Source: Meghimatium bilineatum (Eukaryota; Mollusca; Gastropoda; Stylommatophora; Philomycidae). From it: 64,000 nt of DNA. The notes beneath the pieces are model-generated. The model was not told the origin of the DNA and made no database searches. It worked only from the letters and a program-made list of their open reading frames with translations. The stretch's first letter is position 1. Every line of letters begins with the position of its first letter. This document shows, in pieces, positions 1 through 13,000 of the stretch. The position numbers and the translations under genes are program-made. The stretch lies in contig CM067316.1 of NCBI GenBank assembly GCA_034231615.1, forward strand, positions 25,381,791 to 25,445,790, in the 5' to 3' direction.

Positions 1-745
1 ATATGACACAATCTAATTAAGAGTGCACATTTTTTTCTTCCAACACGAAATGACAATGCATTCTACAGATCACAAGCTCGTATTTTTTTGTTCCTGTGTA
101 CCTCAAGTTCTTTATGACTTTGTATATTCCAGCCAAAAATGTACAATGAACTGATACTTCACATATTGAACAAGAATAAAACAGTTTTCAAATGTTTGTG
201 CCAACAATTTCTTTATTCTCCGTGTCTGTAATGTAACAAGTGTCATGCTAATGTAGTATATAGCTGTTTGATCATCTTTCAAGGAACATGACATTTCAAA
301 ATTTGACTAGTAAAATATTAAGGCACTAATTAACATCAGCTTATCAACAACAACAAAAAAGGACAAATACTTCAGTTCAGAAAATCTGACTATATCTATA
401 ACATTAATTAGCAGTGAAACAATAAATTGTAACTAGAATAAATGGCTGATAAGTGTAAAGTCAACATTGCACATTTTGAAAAAAAACGGCCAACATTTAT
501 ATCTCATGTTAGGCCAAAAATAGCAATATATTTCTGATCTCAAGTCAGTTTTGAGCTGAATTTATTTCTATGTGCTACAAACATTCATTATATATCTACA
601 ACAGCTAATGGTTCTTGTTTGGAACTTGTGTCCCCTTATTTGATTATTTCCCGTGGCTATATTTCTGAAGACCCCTAACAATTTAAATCAAGGATATAAA
701 ATAAACAAAAGGGGAAATAAGAATAATTACTCTCAACAGTAAAAT
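1..745. other. AT-rich intergenic DNA, no gene seen
   Basis: Short open frames on either strand lack recognisable motifs or AT-poor codon structure. Nothing assigned. Confidence 0.6.
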
Positions 746-749
746 TTTA

Positions 750-940
750 GAAGATAATGTGGTTTGGACATGTAGAAAAGTAAAATTCCCTTTCAAAGAT
801 CATTCTACAACACACAGTTGAAGGGAGGAAGAAGAACAGAGAAAATGGATTGACACTATCAAGGAAGGGACAGGATTAAGTTCTGTACACTTATACCAGT
901 CTCCAGAGAACAGTTTCTCTTAGATTAATTTAGACATGAT
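750..940 (+). mobile_element. RTE-type LINE 3' fragment
   Basis: Broken frames read WFGHVEKSK, a GGRR-type basic stretch, and MDWTLSRKGQD / WIDTIKEGTGLS, the typical C-terminal end of RTE-like endonuclease-reverse transcriptases (WFGHV, RKRWIDTIKEWTGLS). Stops and frameshifts: dead, 5'-truncated. Confidence 0.6.
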
Positions 941-959
941 TAAAATCTTTCTCAGGGAG

Positions 960-1840
960 TGTTTTAACATTACCTGGTGTTCACTGAAACAATATGTTAA
1001 CCTTAACTTCCTGTGTGATGTATAAGGAATATACATGATACCTTCCTTTTTCCTACTTTAATCAAAAAGGATATAATAATTTCAAATTTAGGGAGATAGT
1101 TTGTATATTGAAATCTATGTTCTGTAGTAGGAAATCTTAAATACATGGTAATATGGTACACAGTAAGGGATAACCAACATATTACAATCTTCCTTATGTT
1201 GTTATCAACAAGAGATAATAAACATTAAAATCTATCTGATGATGTGTGTACCAAAAGATTATAACTACATTGAAATTTATGTGATGTGCAGCAGGAGATG
1301 ATAAATACATTAAAATGTCCATGATGAGTGGCAAGATATAAAACACATTCAAATCTCTCATGTTATGGAGACTGGCAGATTATTAGGCAATTTCAAATAT
1401 TCATTAAAACTGTAAAAGCAAAAAAATAAACACTCATTTTTCTCATCTGCTAGAGAAGTCAGAGCACATAGGTATTTATCTAAAAACACATATAAATAAA
1501 CACCTTTCCTGGTAAATCAATAAATAATCTTTGATAAAACCATATTAAACATATTTAACTACAAACTACAATGAGCTACCATATATTTCTGCTAAAGAAA
1601 TAATAGTTTTCAATTAAGCAATATTTCTAATTGAATGACATGAATTTCTTAACAACCACATGAAATACTATATATTTCCAATTATAAGCCTATCCTTATA
1701 CAAGCTGAGGATGTAACTTTAACCTGTAGCAACATGATGTCAACATTTATTCTTTCCATAGACATCTGATGTTGACAAATGTTACATTGAGGTAACCATG
1801 GACAATATAACCTCCCATGATTATTTTTCATTATATGCCC
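960..1840. other. Intergenic DNA, no gene seen
   Basis: AT-rich sequence with no coding signature or repeat I could match inside the window. Confidence 0.5.
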
Positions 1841-1844
1841 GCTC

Positions 1845-2000
1845 TTCGATGACGTGATAATTAAATATGGCCCCAAGAGACAGATCTGAAGGTAAAGCTG
1901 TGGGGCAACCATGAGGATCTCTTGCTGACGACTGAATTCATGGAGGTGGCCCACCTTCCTTATAGACTTAAGAGCATAGGAAACTGATAGTAGAAGAAGA
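1845..2000 (+). mobile_element. 3' end of RNase H LINE (copy of 13680-13830)
   Basis: About 145 bases match 13680-13830 at high identity, including the block tatggccccaagaga and the GAA-rich end. At 13.7 kb this block encodes the LINE C-terminus (IWPQEIHLKVKLWGNHGDLL), so this is a second truncated copy. Confidence 0.75.
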
Positions 2001-2949
2001 ATATTTTCCATTATGCTTTTATAATATCTATTTGCTAGAGTGATTGTCCCTGAATATTTTGCGCCGATATATATATATATACCATGTCGTAATGTATTCA
2101 ACCTCTTCATGTTTGCAAGCCATACTGTATGGACCTAACTTCAGTGATGCCATTGTTCATTATTTCTTTATAGATGCTGATTTCAGATGAAGATTTTGAA
2201 GGCTTCAGTGTGTTATTATATTATGGTATCTTATCTATAAACCTGTAACCTGTCAGGGTCATAGGGGTACCACATTGGATGCTTCAAAAGCAACGGTAAG
2301 ATATAAGATAATTTCTTCCATTTCCCCCACTCTACCTATATTCACATACAATTCAACATCAAAATTAATGCAATGCAACCTCTACCAGGAGGCATTGTTA
2401 ACCTCATTAAACCTGTGTTTTACATTAAACACTCAGGTACCAGAGTGTACCCAAATATCTTATTAATTCAATCAGTGCTGTCTCCGCAACAAATGTTGGT
2501 TGCAACTATAGCATCCGTCATTATTATAAATGTAAAGCCTAATCAATGAATGAATCAAGTCAACGTTTTGCTTGGTAAATATCAGATAACATATTCAGTA
2601 CATCCAGTGCATTCCAAACTGACAGGTGAAGAGCTGCAATTATAATGGATTTATAGTCTTACAGCTCTGGTTATAATTAGATCTGGTACAGTGGTACCAA
2701 AGATATCATCTCACTGTATAGGTCTAACATGGATGAGACCCACTTCCTTTTATTTGCCTTCAAACAGCAAGGTGGAAAGAAAAGATACGGTAGTTTTCAT
2801 AAAAATTGGATATAAGAAAATGCATTTCACTGATGTTTTAGGTTGCATGTCTAATGGAAACGTTTGATAGCCTGATCTTTCAAGAAGTGCTCACCGGTAA
2901 TGAAATGGATAGAAGTGCGGTGATGATCTTTTAGGACGATCCAGCAATA

Positions 2950-3530
2950 ACAATGTACCAGTGGACAGTGAGATGTTATTGTCGTTGTTGTTGTCAATAT
3001 TAAAATGCTGATGAGTAATTCTACTCCTGTCAGCACAATGCCACTCTTAAAAATGTGCAGGTCTTCTGAACTTGACTTAGTGATCCATACAGTAAGTTAG
3101 TGACTGTTAAGGGTGCCTGTACTAGTTTTTTCCTGGCAGTTGAAAGGTTAGGGCAGTCAATAAGGAGGTGTTCCACTGTTTAATTGGGATGAGAGCAATG
3201 TCTACAAGTTGCTATGGTTTGATATAGTTTAAATGGTTATTGATCTTTGCATGTCTTGAAACTAAAAGATAAGGGATTGGTTTCTCCTGCAGAAATTTGT
3301 ATGTTGTCAATGTCCTTTGGCCATGTCATTTCCCAAAATAAATTTAGACCAGTCAGCCCATTTGTTCAGCCAGATTTCCCTGGTGTTGTTTCTGAGAATC
3401 TGTTTGACTGTTCCCATACTATAAGGTCTTTGCTTTTGTCGTTTTGAGGTGCCTCTTTTTGCAAGTCTGTCTGCTACTTCATTTCCTGCTATATCCCTGC
3501 TATGTCCAGGAATCCATTGCATGGTCACAC
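2950..3530 (-). mobile_element. RNase H LINE, C-terminal fragment
   Basis: The minus strand reads MQWIPGHSRDIAGNEVADRL at the top (RNase H WIPGHxxxxGNExAD motif) and further on TVEHLLIDCPNL and VTNLLYG, the zinc-knuckle-like end typical of I/jockey-group LINEs with RNase H. Ends near 2950 in CAA-rich DNA. 5'-truncated and broken. Confidence 0.8.
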
Positions 3531-4008
3531 TAATTAGATATGCAGAGATAAGACTGTGTGATGCTCTTGCTATGAGACAGTGAGATAGAGACTGATAATA
3601 TCCACCCTGATGTTCACATGACAGAGGATGATATTCATGATATTTTTCGGAATGCAGGCCATGATTGCGACTTCAAAGGATTTGAATAACTTTTTAAACC
3701 AGTAAGTTTTTTTATGTTACCGGTATTCAGTGTTATCGTTTTTGTGTTTCTATGGCAAACATTTTTTTTTTAAATTTTGCTTGTATATAAGCTAAAACCA
3801 CTATGTCAATAGTATACAAAATACAAATATTTTTGGCTTATCTTTGGAAATATATGGTACTGTAACATTGTAGATGTCTTTTTAATCATAATTATATTAT
3901 ACTTCTCAAGACTACAGTATTTTCAGTCTCATATGGAATTTTAATGGCAAGTAGTTCATAGCCACAAATAAACATAGATGATGATAGGTTTACTACAGCC
4001 TGAGGTGG

Positions 4009-4065
4009 TCACACATCCTCAAGTTCCCCAACAACTGCAACTGCTTCAATCTCCACATGGGCACC
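4009..4065 (-). CDS. RIDA: RIDA exon 6 (stop codon)
   Basis: 57 nt including TGA, acceptor atcttcctcag. Encodes GAHVEIEAVAVVGELEDV and the stop. E123 is the expected catalytic glutamate. No canonical AATAAA was seen just downstream on the minus strand, so the polyadenylation site is not assigned; ATTAAA variants occur within about 100 bases. Confidence 0.94.
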   Translation of the reverse strand, partial: GAHVEIEAVAVVGELEDV

Positions 4066-7000
4066 CTGAGGAAGATTACAATAAAAAAAACAACAACTTT
4101 ATTTTAGTACTATCAACATTTTATTTTCAACTAACAATGATTCCTATTCTGCATACCTACCAGAAAGACTGAAAAAGTCATTACATACACGACTAAAAGA
4201 AGAACATATGGGTGTTCAGACCTCACAGATTGTGTGAAGATCACATAATTTACTGTCAGAACCATCATAGAAAAGTCAATAGAATTTCAGTGACAATTAA
4301 TTATTACCTTTATTGATTTCCACAAAAATGTACTCCTGGAAATAGAAAAAAAGCTTTGAATAAAGCTCCTCATTACACTAGGGAAAAACTTTGAACACAT
4401 ATGTCAATTAGCACATATTGTTCAAAGTCTTTAACTGAAGTGTGTTGGGACAGACTCTGGGCAATATAGAAGGTGGGCAAGTCCTTGTCTTTGAGGATGA
4501 ATCAACCCTAGACTAACTCAACTGATGTCATTGCTCAACACAGCTCACACAAAGAGAACTGAATTCAGTAAACAAGAGCACAGAGGGAAATGATGATGGC
4601 TTTCTTACAAGAGAATTGTTTGCTAGCTAAAAAGTTACTCGTCCAAGATAGGCGAAATCAACCAACTTCATTTGGGTGATAAACAAACTGGTGAAAAGTC
4701 AAAACACAGGCTGTGCTTGACGATGAATTGAAAGGCCAACATAGGCAAATCAGGCAAGTGCATGGGAAATGTGCAGGTCAAATTCCAGACTTCCAGACAT
4801 GTTTGGCAACCTGGCCTATGGAGTTGTGGTAATTCTGTCCTTATCTAATGCTACTGTTGCCCAACATGGCTAATATAAAAGAAATTAAGTCTGGCAGCAA
4901 GTGGACATTAGAGGTGTCTGCCTATATGGGGAATAGTTTGCTGGCTGCAAAGCAGCTCATTGAAGGAAAGATGCACAGTGACCCAAGCAAAATACCAGCT
5001 CATCTCATCACACAGAATCCCTCGGAGTCAAAGCCTTCTTGAACAGGTATTATATCATTACGTCAAAGCCTCCTTGGTATGAAAGAAAGCTCTGAGAAAT
5101 CACCCCACTGCACATATGCATATAAAAAGTAAAATTTCCTTGTAATTCATGAAGATAGTGATAAACATACAAACATTGTGTTTATCCTGTATCTTTGGTG
5201 TAAGTTTTATTTTCAGTTTTATTTTGCTTTCTTTATTTTCAAACTCCTGCTGACTAGTGGATATCGTTTGAAGAACGGATCACGCTGAGTTGGTTTGGCT
5301 GCGATATCTGCGTCTCTAGGCCTGATACATTCAACTTTAACATGGCTTCTGGGTCACTTTGACCCACTATAATGGGACAACCAATATGGCAACCACCTCC
5401 ACAATCTTCGTAGTCCTATCTTAAGACATGCATGACACGTAACAGTTTTGCTATTATTGCTACCATATCATGCCCTGGCAACACACAGGCATTATTTTCA
5501 GTAAGTTTATTCTTGGATGCATGTTACTGATGTGCAGTTAAGGCACTGCAAAATGTTGAGAGTCAAAGCCGACTGGATATGAAAGAAACCTCTGGATAAA
5601 TTTCCCCAATGAAGACAGGAAGAAACATGTATATGATTTTTCATTCGGGGGATCAAAACAAGAAAGCACTCTCAAGTCAAGTTGGATGAGGACTGATAAT
5701 GACCTGAGTATAACAGATTAGTAAATTACCATAATGATGGTTGGTTGGTTGCTGATCCAGCAGGCTAAGGGCTCATGCACATTGACCCACAGTCATTGTG
5801 TGATATATGCATGTCTTTGTTTCATATAAGGCGTTTCATTTACTGGCCTCTGAGGGCCACGTGGGAGAGTAACATTACACGATGGACAGGTTACAGTCTA
5901 GCAGAGTGCACCACCAAGACAAGAGACAGGAGATGTTGGAGATACGTTGCAGCCAACCTTCGTTGCGGAGACGGCACTTGATGATGATGATGATGAGGGA
6001 GAAGCATTTACCATAAATATTTAATACCACAAATTTATTTATCTCTATTTACAAATAATACCAGGACATCTTACCAGTGGTAGTGCTGCAACTTGGTAGG
6101 CCATCCTGGCAGGCTTCACATTTGGAAAGTCTAGAAGATACAAATTTATGTAAAAGTAATAACCTTAGTGATTATAGGGACATTCTGCTATGTTGAAACA
6201 AGTATATTTATATAAGGGTCATGTCAGTTAATTTTGAGTGATAGATGATTCTATGATGAAAAATTAATTCTGAGTATTTTCACATAGTTTTATCATAGAA
6301 ATTGATTATATTAGACATCTCCCTAGTGTTGTGGTTAAGCTGTTTTCGTCTTGTGTTCAAGAGGTCATGGGTTCAAATCCAGTTTGTGTCGGTCTTGTTT
6401 ACAAGGTGGATTTTTTGGGAGATCCCTGTGGATTATCGCTTGAAGCTACGAAGTTACGTGCTATGAGTGGTACTCTCAACAGGCTGTGTGCCACATCATT
6501 GAGAGTTGACAGTACATATGGGAAACCGAGTAGGGTAAAGTCAATTCTCTACAACTTTTGAACCCTATATTAGACATCAAAGGATTCCATAAGAGTAGTC
6601 ACTACACCTCATCTGTCAGGGTAGTTAATTAGTCGAAAGATCATCCTCACTGCACATTGAACCAATAGTACACAAGAGCTTGGATCTCCTCAAGATACCT
6701 ATCAGTGTGTAGCAGCTGATCACACCTACTCTGTGTTGGTTTACCAGTGTCCTGTAGTAACCTGATCTGGTTACCTGAAGGATGACAGAGTAGTCTTAAG
6801 GTGCAAGGCTCAAATTAACCTTCCAATCCTTGATGAATGTGAGTGTTCTGGCCCATAAATGTGGATACAAATATCACTTCTGATAAACTTGTCCACCAGT
6901 GTTTTTAAAGTGGAGAATACAATTGTAACATTTAGAGGATGTGCTACCTGGTGCGAAATGGAGTTGGGTGCCTTTATATTGTGGTGGAGTCGACAGTGGT

Positions 7001-10000
7001 GGAGTCGGAGGTGCTCACTCTGATCGGTGAGAATTCCATGGATCAGGTGATATGATTATATATACAGATGGGTCAGTTGAGAGACACATCAGAAGTGTCT
7101 GGGCCTTCAATGGTCAAAGATGGGGGAAGACCATCAGAGAGGAGGAATGTGGTGCATTCGCTCAAATGACAAGCAGCATGACATTGGAGAATTTGGCAGT
7201 AACCAAAGCTTTGAGATGGGTGTGCTCACAGACTATGACACATGCATGAATACTCAGTGACTCGATGAGCATGATTGTGAAAGTGCAGGCTAGGTACATT
7301 CAGGAACAGTGGCTGAATGCAATAAAGAATTCCTGTGTGCATAAAGTGACTTTTATTTTTGTGACGGGTTTGAGGGAGTCTGGGGTAATGAGAGAGCAGA
7401 TAAGTAGGCCCCACACTCGGCTACTGCGGCTGTTGGTGGAGCGACGGATCAGGCAGAAATTTTGAATGCCCTATGGGAAAACGCATGAATAAATGGCTGT
7501 ACAAGTGACGCTAACTCTTGTTCCATGACTAGAAAAAGGGAGCTTGGTTTGAAATGTGGTGTCGCTATAAAGGAGTGGTTTTTGTGGGCGAGAAATAATG
7601 CCGGTCAATCAGCGGCGTACTGGGACCGTCAGTCAACGTGTAATGGCGAATACACTCAACGAGAGATCTGAGCACCTATGGACTTGTCCAGAGTGCAGTG
7701 ATGATGATCCAACGACTAACTAACTATTGTAACATTTGCATTTACCATGCAACTAAGGAGGGCTGGCTATTCCATCTCACACAAGATCAAAGTGACACAA
7801 AAGTGCAGTGCTGAAGTCAGATGTATCAATACAAAGGAGCAGATATCACAGCTAAGCAGTAAACTGTGACACAATGCATTTCCTACTTTAAACGATATTC
7901 TGCTAACCAGTCAGAGTTTTAGAGCAAACAAAGATGAAGTCTGTGGCACACAAATTTTATTTTAGCCAACATGTGCACTGTTCCATTTATGTAAGAATTT
8001 TTCAATTTCTATTTATTAGAGTATAGATGTGTCATTAACTGCAATCTCCTTATCCAACAGATGGTTGCTACTAAGCAGAGGTATGTCCCTTATGTAACAG
8101 ATGGTTGCTATAAAGCAGCAGTATATACCCCTTATTCATACTCAGACAACAGATGTTTTATAACTGAACATTATAGAAAATGATTCCATAAAATCATAGA
8201 CATAGAGCTCTGAATGACACAGCTGTAATCAAAGTGTCTGGGATGAAGATAGTTAAATTATAAATCATCTTCAAAGTATGTGTGTTTTACCTGTGAGTTT
8301 TAAGTGCTCAGTTACCTAGCTAGTAGTTGATCAGAAACTGCACCTATGTAGTGTCACATTTAGAAGATACATGGTACCCATTGCTTGTTAAATGCGTCAA
8401 CCTGGAGTTTTTTTAATTATAAACCATGAAGAATGTGAACTCAAAGTTAAGTTTTCTAAATTTAAGTTGCCTGGTCAACGGTCGAGTGACTACTGCCACA
8501 ATTAAAAGATAAGAAATGTTCTATTTTTATATATAAAAATATATTTTTAATATTATATTTATATCGAAGCAAGCTAGGTAAAAGTTTATTTTCACCTATT
8601 TTTTTCCATTGTAAATCTATATAAATATTTCTTGAAGGCATTTCTTGAAGACACAACATTATCAATATAAAATGCAACAATTATTCTTTATAATTACTTA
8701 CATTGAGAATAGACTTCATTGACAGCACCAAAATCGTTCATATCCTTGAGCAGCACAGTGGCTTTCACAACTGAAGAAGAATATATGGTGAAAATACTTT
8801 GGCATAGACAATTTGTAACTAAATAATCTAAAATAACAATGCATAAAACTTTCACCATTGTGTTACATATTCTTTCCAGAAAGTGGTCTTCCGTATGGAT
8901 TCTCTGAACACTCTGTGATTCCGGGTGAGTTGACATGTCACAGCTAGAAACATGTTTAAACAATCTAATATATCACTGCATCATCATGGTAGTGATCATG
9001 TTGACCCTCTTCCTCTGTTGCTGTTAACTTCTTTCAGCTATTAATCTTTCCATGCTGTTATGACCAATAAAAAAACACAGCCTTCTTGTTAAGGGGCAGC
9101 CCTCTTTGACATTTATTGATCTTAACACTTCTTGATTTGTCTGTTTAGCTGACCAAACTTTCTCTAAAGCAACAAAAAAGAACTGACAAGCTTGTTAGAA
9201 AAATATCTCTGTATTCTTCTTCTTCAGTGTTCATTCTCAAACTTCCGCTGGATCTCTCTTCTAGCAGGACAATAGTCCAACTAGATTTTTCACCTCCCAG
9301 AAAAGAGACTAGAACTGCAAAGAGAAGAACACAGAAAACAAGACACCTACCTAGAACAATGGATTCATGTCTATACTGATGGGTCTGCTTTCAAAGACAC
9401 CATCAAAGCTGGTTATGGCATCTTATATAGAATATTCAGACAAAACATCTGATGAGTTGTTTGATGCCTGTGGGGAAATATGTTCTATGAAGCTGAAATA
9501 ACAGCACTAGAAGTTGCCTTGTACCACATGAAGACCATATTTGATGCCTTTCCATCAAAAGTCCAAAACATTGTGATTTTCACAGACTCTATGCCCATTC
9601 TTCAAGAATTAGAATGTAATGGATATTGTAAGCATGAGCTAATTGAAATATATCACCATGTCAACCAGCTACTTACATCTTATGAAGTCAGCATTGTTAT
9701 GTAGTGGATTCCTCAACACTCAAACACACCTGGCAATGACAAGACAGACAAACTAGCAAAGAAGGGAGCACAACAAGAACAACCATATACACAAACAACC
9801 ATGCACACAGTTAAAATTATGTTGAAATATGTGAACAAAGAAAATTGGATGAACACATGGGCAATGGGAAACACTGGGAGGGAAATCTATAAATATATGA
9901 CCAGCACAAATCCTAAAGACAACATTAACCTCCTGGGAAGGAAAGACCAGAGTATCATTTTCCGACTGTGCACACAACATGTACAGATTAACAATCACCT

Positions 10001-13000
10001 GAACAGAATACAACCACAACACACTCCAGGGTGTAAGCTGTGCACTCATTCCTATGAAACTGTTGACCACCACCATTTTGAATGTCTAACACTGGATGAT
10101 ATCAGGAAAATGATTCTCCCTCCAGGACCAGATAAATAGAACACCTTATATGGAACAAAACAACAGCTCACAAACACATGCATATATCACACAATGGCAT
10201 TGGGTCAAAACGCATGAGCGCATTGCAACCAACCAACAAAATTAGTGGCTAGACAGTACAGAGAATTGAACTCTGATAAATTGGTGATTGAATTTTAGTA
10301 CTATGAATGTACGCTGCAACAAATGAAAAAGTAATCTGAGAGAAGTTATACCGGGTAATGACATGTTTATAGTACAAGTATTCACTTACTGAACCTGACT
10401 TTGTGAGATTCTACACCTATTGTATTCTAAATGTAATTTTGTAATGGTTATCACTTAATTTTTCTTTAGCCTTTTATTTATTATCAGCCAAATTGAGTGA
10501 TGATGTATGAGATCAGCATACAGGACTATTATGGAGAAGGACTTGGTAAATATGGCTAACAGTCAACCCTTTCTGTGACAACCGTGTACATCACATGTCA
10601 CACATCATATATCAAATGTCTGTGATTTAATACTGCATACTTTTACAGATGACTTTACAATTGTTGCCAACAGTCCCCATAATTGTATGTTATTTGAATT
10701 TTGACAGGGCTACTACAGTTAAAAAAAACCAAACCTTTATCATAAGTGCTTCCGGCTGCTTCTAGGACAGAACCAATGTTTTTCAAAACCTGCCAAAAAA
10801 AATCAGCAATTTAAACAAATTACTATCTATCTAAAAATTAGTTCGTTAGATCATCATCACTGCACACTCTATGATAAAGTCCATGGATACTTCAATCCCT
10901 ATTTAGTATGTCCTTCAGCACATGGTAACTGACTACAGCAATTCAGTATTGGTGAACATTTCTGTTGATTCCTATATACCTCTCACTTCTATCAACTCCA
11001 ACTGTCAATCCCAGGTTCAGAATTCAGGCAATAAACACAGAATAAATACATCCTGCATCATCCAACTGTCCAAACTCCAGATTGTATTAAAAATAATACA
11101 AATTTTTTTAGACTAACGGGAATTGAACCAGTCCGTTCAACGGCACCAAATCGCCTAGCCACTATTGAACATGCGTTCTTCCGTACTTGACTAACCGCAT
11201 CTCCATAAAAAGATGCGATTTCATCAAGCCTTTCAAACCGTACACACAAAGTCACCAGTACGGACCGATCGAGATAAGGACCATTACAACAACAACAAAC
11301 ATCCCATACAGGTATTGAAATATCCTCAGTAACAACAAACATATAACATAATATCCGTATTAGTTATACAATTGTCCTTGTCTCGATCGGTCCGTTCTGG
11401 TTTGGTTTGAAAGGCTTGATGAAATCGCATCTTTTTATGGAGATGCAGTTAGTCATGTACGGAAGAACGCTTGTTCAATAGTTGCTAGGCAATTTGGTGC
11501 CGTTGAACGGACTGGTTCAATTCCTGTTAGTCTCAAAAAATTTTTAAAATTGTCCTCTGGCTTCCTACTTATATTTACTTAAAAATAATAGCACAATTTA
11601 TAAAACTATCACTTATCAATTTGACCATGCTGGCAAGTGTGTCTGCTTCTTCATTGTCTGGCCACAAATATTAACTCACATCAGCTCAGACTTTATTATC
11701 TACTCCAGCCACCGTAGACATAGATAACCTGGACTGAATCCAAACATTCTCACAAAATCAGTTAGAGGAGTGCAAATAGTTTTGTATTGCTCTTACGAAA
11801 CACGAGAGTTAGCAGATAACTAAGATCTTAAAAAGTACCTGCATGTTGTACATATACAATACGTTTACGGATCATGAACGGGTTGTTGATACAATATAGA
11901 ATTATACTTTATTGTTACCAGACAACCAATATCAACCAGAAACCAATATATGAGGCTTCTCAGTCAATACGGCCTATGACACTGTTGAAACGTAGTCTCG
12001 CAACATTCTTATCCAGAAGTCTAGGCCATAGCAAGAGTGATCATGTGGAAGTCTCTGATATGAGAAAGTAACATTAAGGTATACTAATGTCTAGAGTACA
12101 AACTAAACACCTCTGGAGCAGGTAATGTGATGGAGGTGGGCAAATACAAGAAAAGCAGAACATGCATGAACCAGTACGAACTCACAAATGTCTGCCTGCA
12201 ACAATCCTCTCTTAAAGTTTAAAGTTTCAGCTTTAAGTATTGGTTACACCAACCAAGAACCAATACTCCTGTGTAGAAAATAACAAATCCCCATTGCATG
12301 GGGAAAAGACAACTGTTGAATAACACAATTTGGTCAAGTTCACAGGCAGATGCAGTGTTAAGACCCAGACTCTGAACATTTTGACTGCATTGCCATGCAG
12401 CAAGTTCTTGTCTTTGAAAATGAAGCAAACCAAATCCAACTCATCTGACACCCACTGCCTAACACGGTACAGAGTGAACTGGGTCTAGAATACAAAAGTC
12501 ACAGTGGGCAACAGAATCATCTTCTTACACTAGATGTGTTTTGTTCATCAGCAGTGAAGCACCTCACTCGAGATAGATATAGTTGCCCCAAGTCTAACTT
12601 GACTGACAATCATTACCTAACACAGACTTACAGAGAAATTTTCATCCAGAAACCCAAGTTAATAGTGGGTGATGGAAGACCATCACAGGCAGACAAGATG
12701 AGTCTGAGGGACATGAACAGGTTGAAACCCAGACTCCTGAGGTGTTTAGTGGTGCTGCTGCCGAAAAGGACCTCAATTACAAGTGTGATTCCAACAGGGT
12801 CATACAGAGAAAATTTGGAGTCTCCAAAGAGCACAGTGGACAATGATATCATCTTAATACATGAGAAATGGTTAGCTCGCTGCAAAGCACCTCATCCAAA
12901 GACAGACACAGTACCGTAAGTGACTCAAGCAAAATATCAAACTCATCTCATGACATATTTCCCCTGAGTAGAAAGCATTTAAGATCAGAGCAAAAGCAAC

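Noticed and set aside
6331..6395. tRNA-like sequence with A and B boxes
   Set aside because: Lacks acceptor-stem pairing and continues into a 246-bp SINE bounded by a target duplication, so it is not a functional tRNA.
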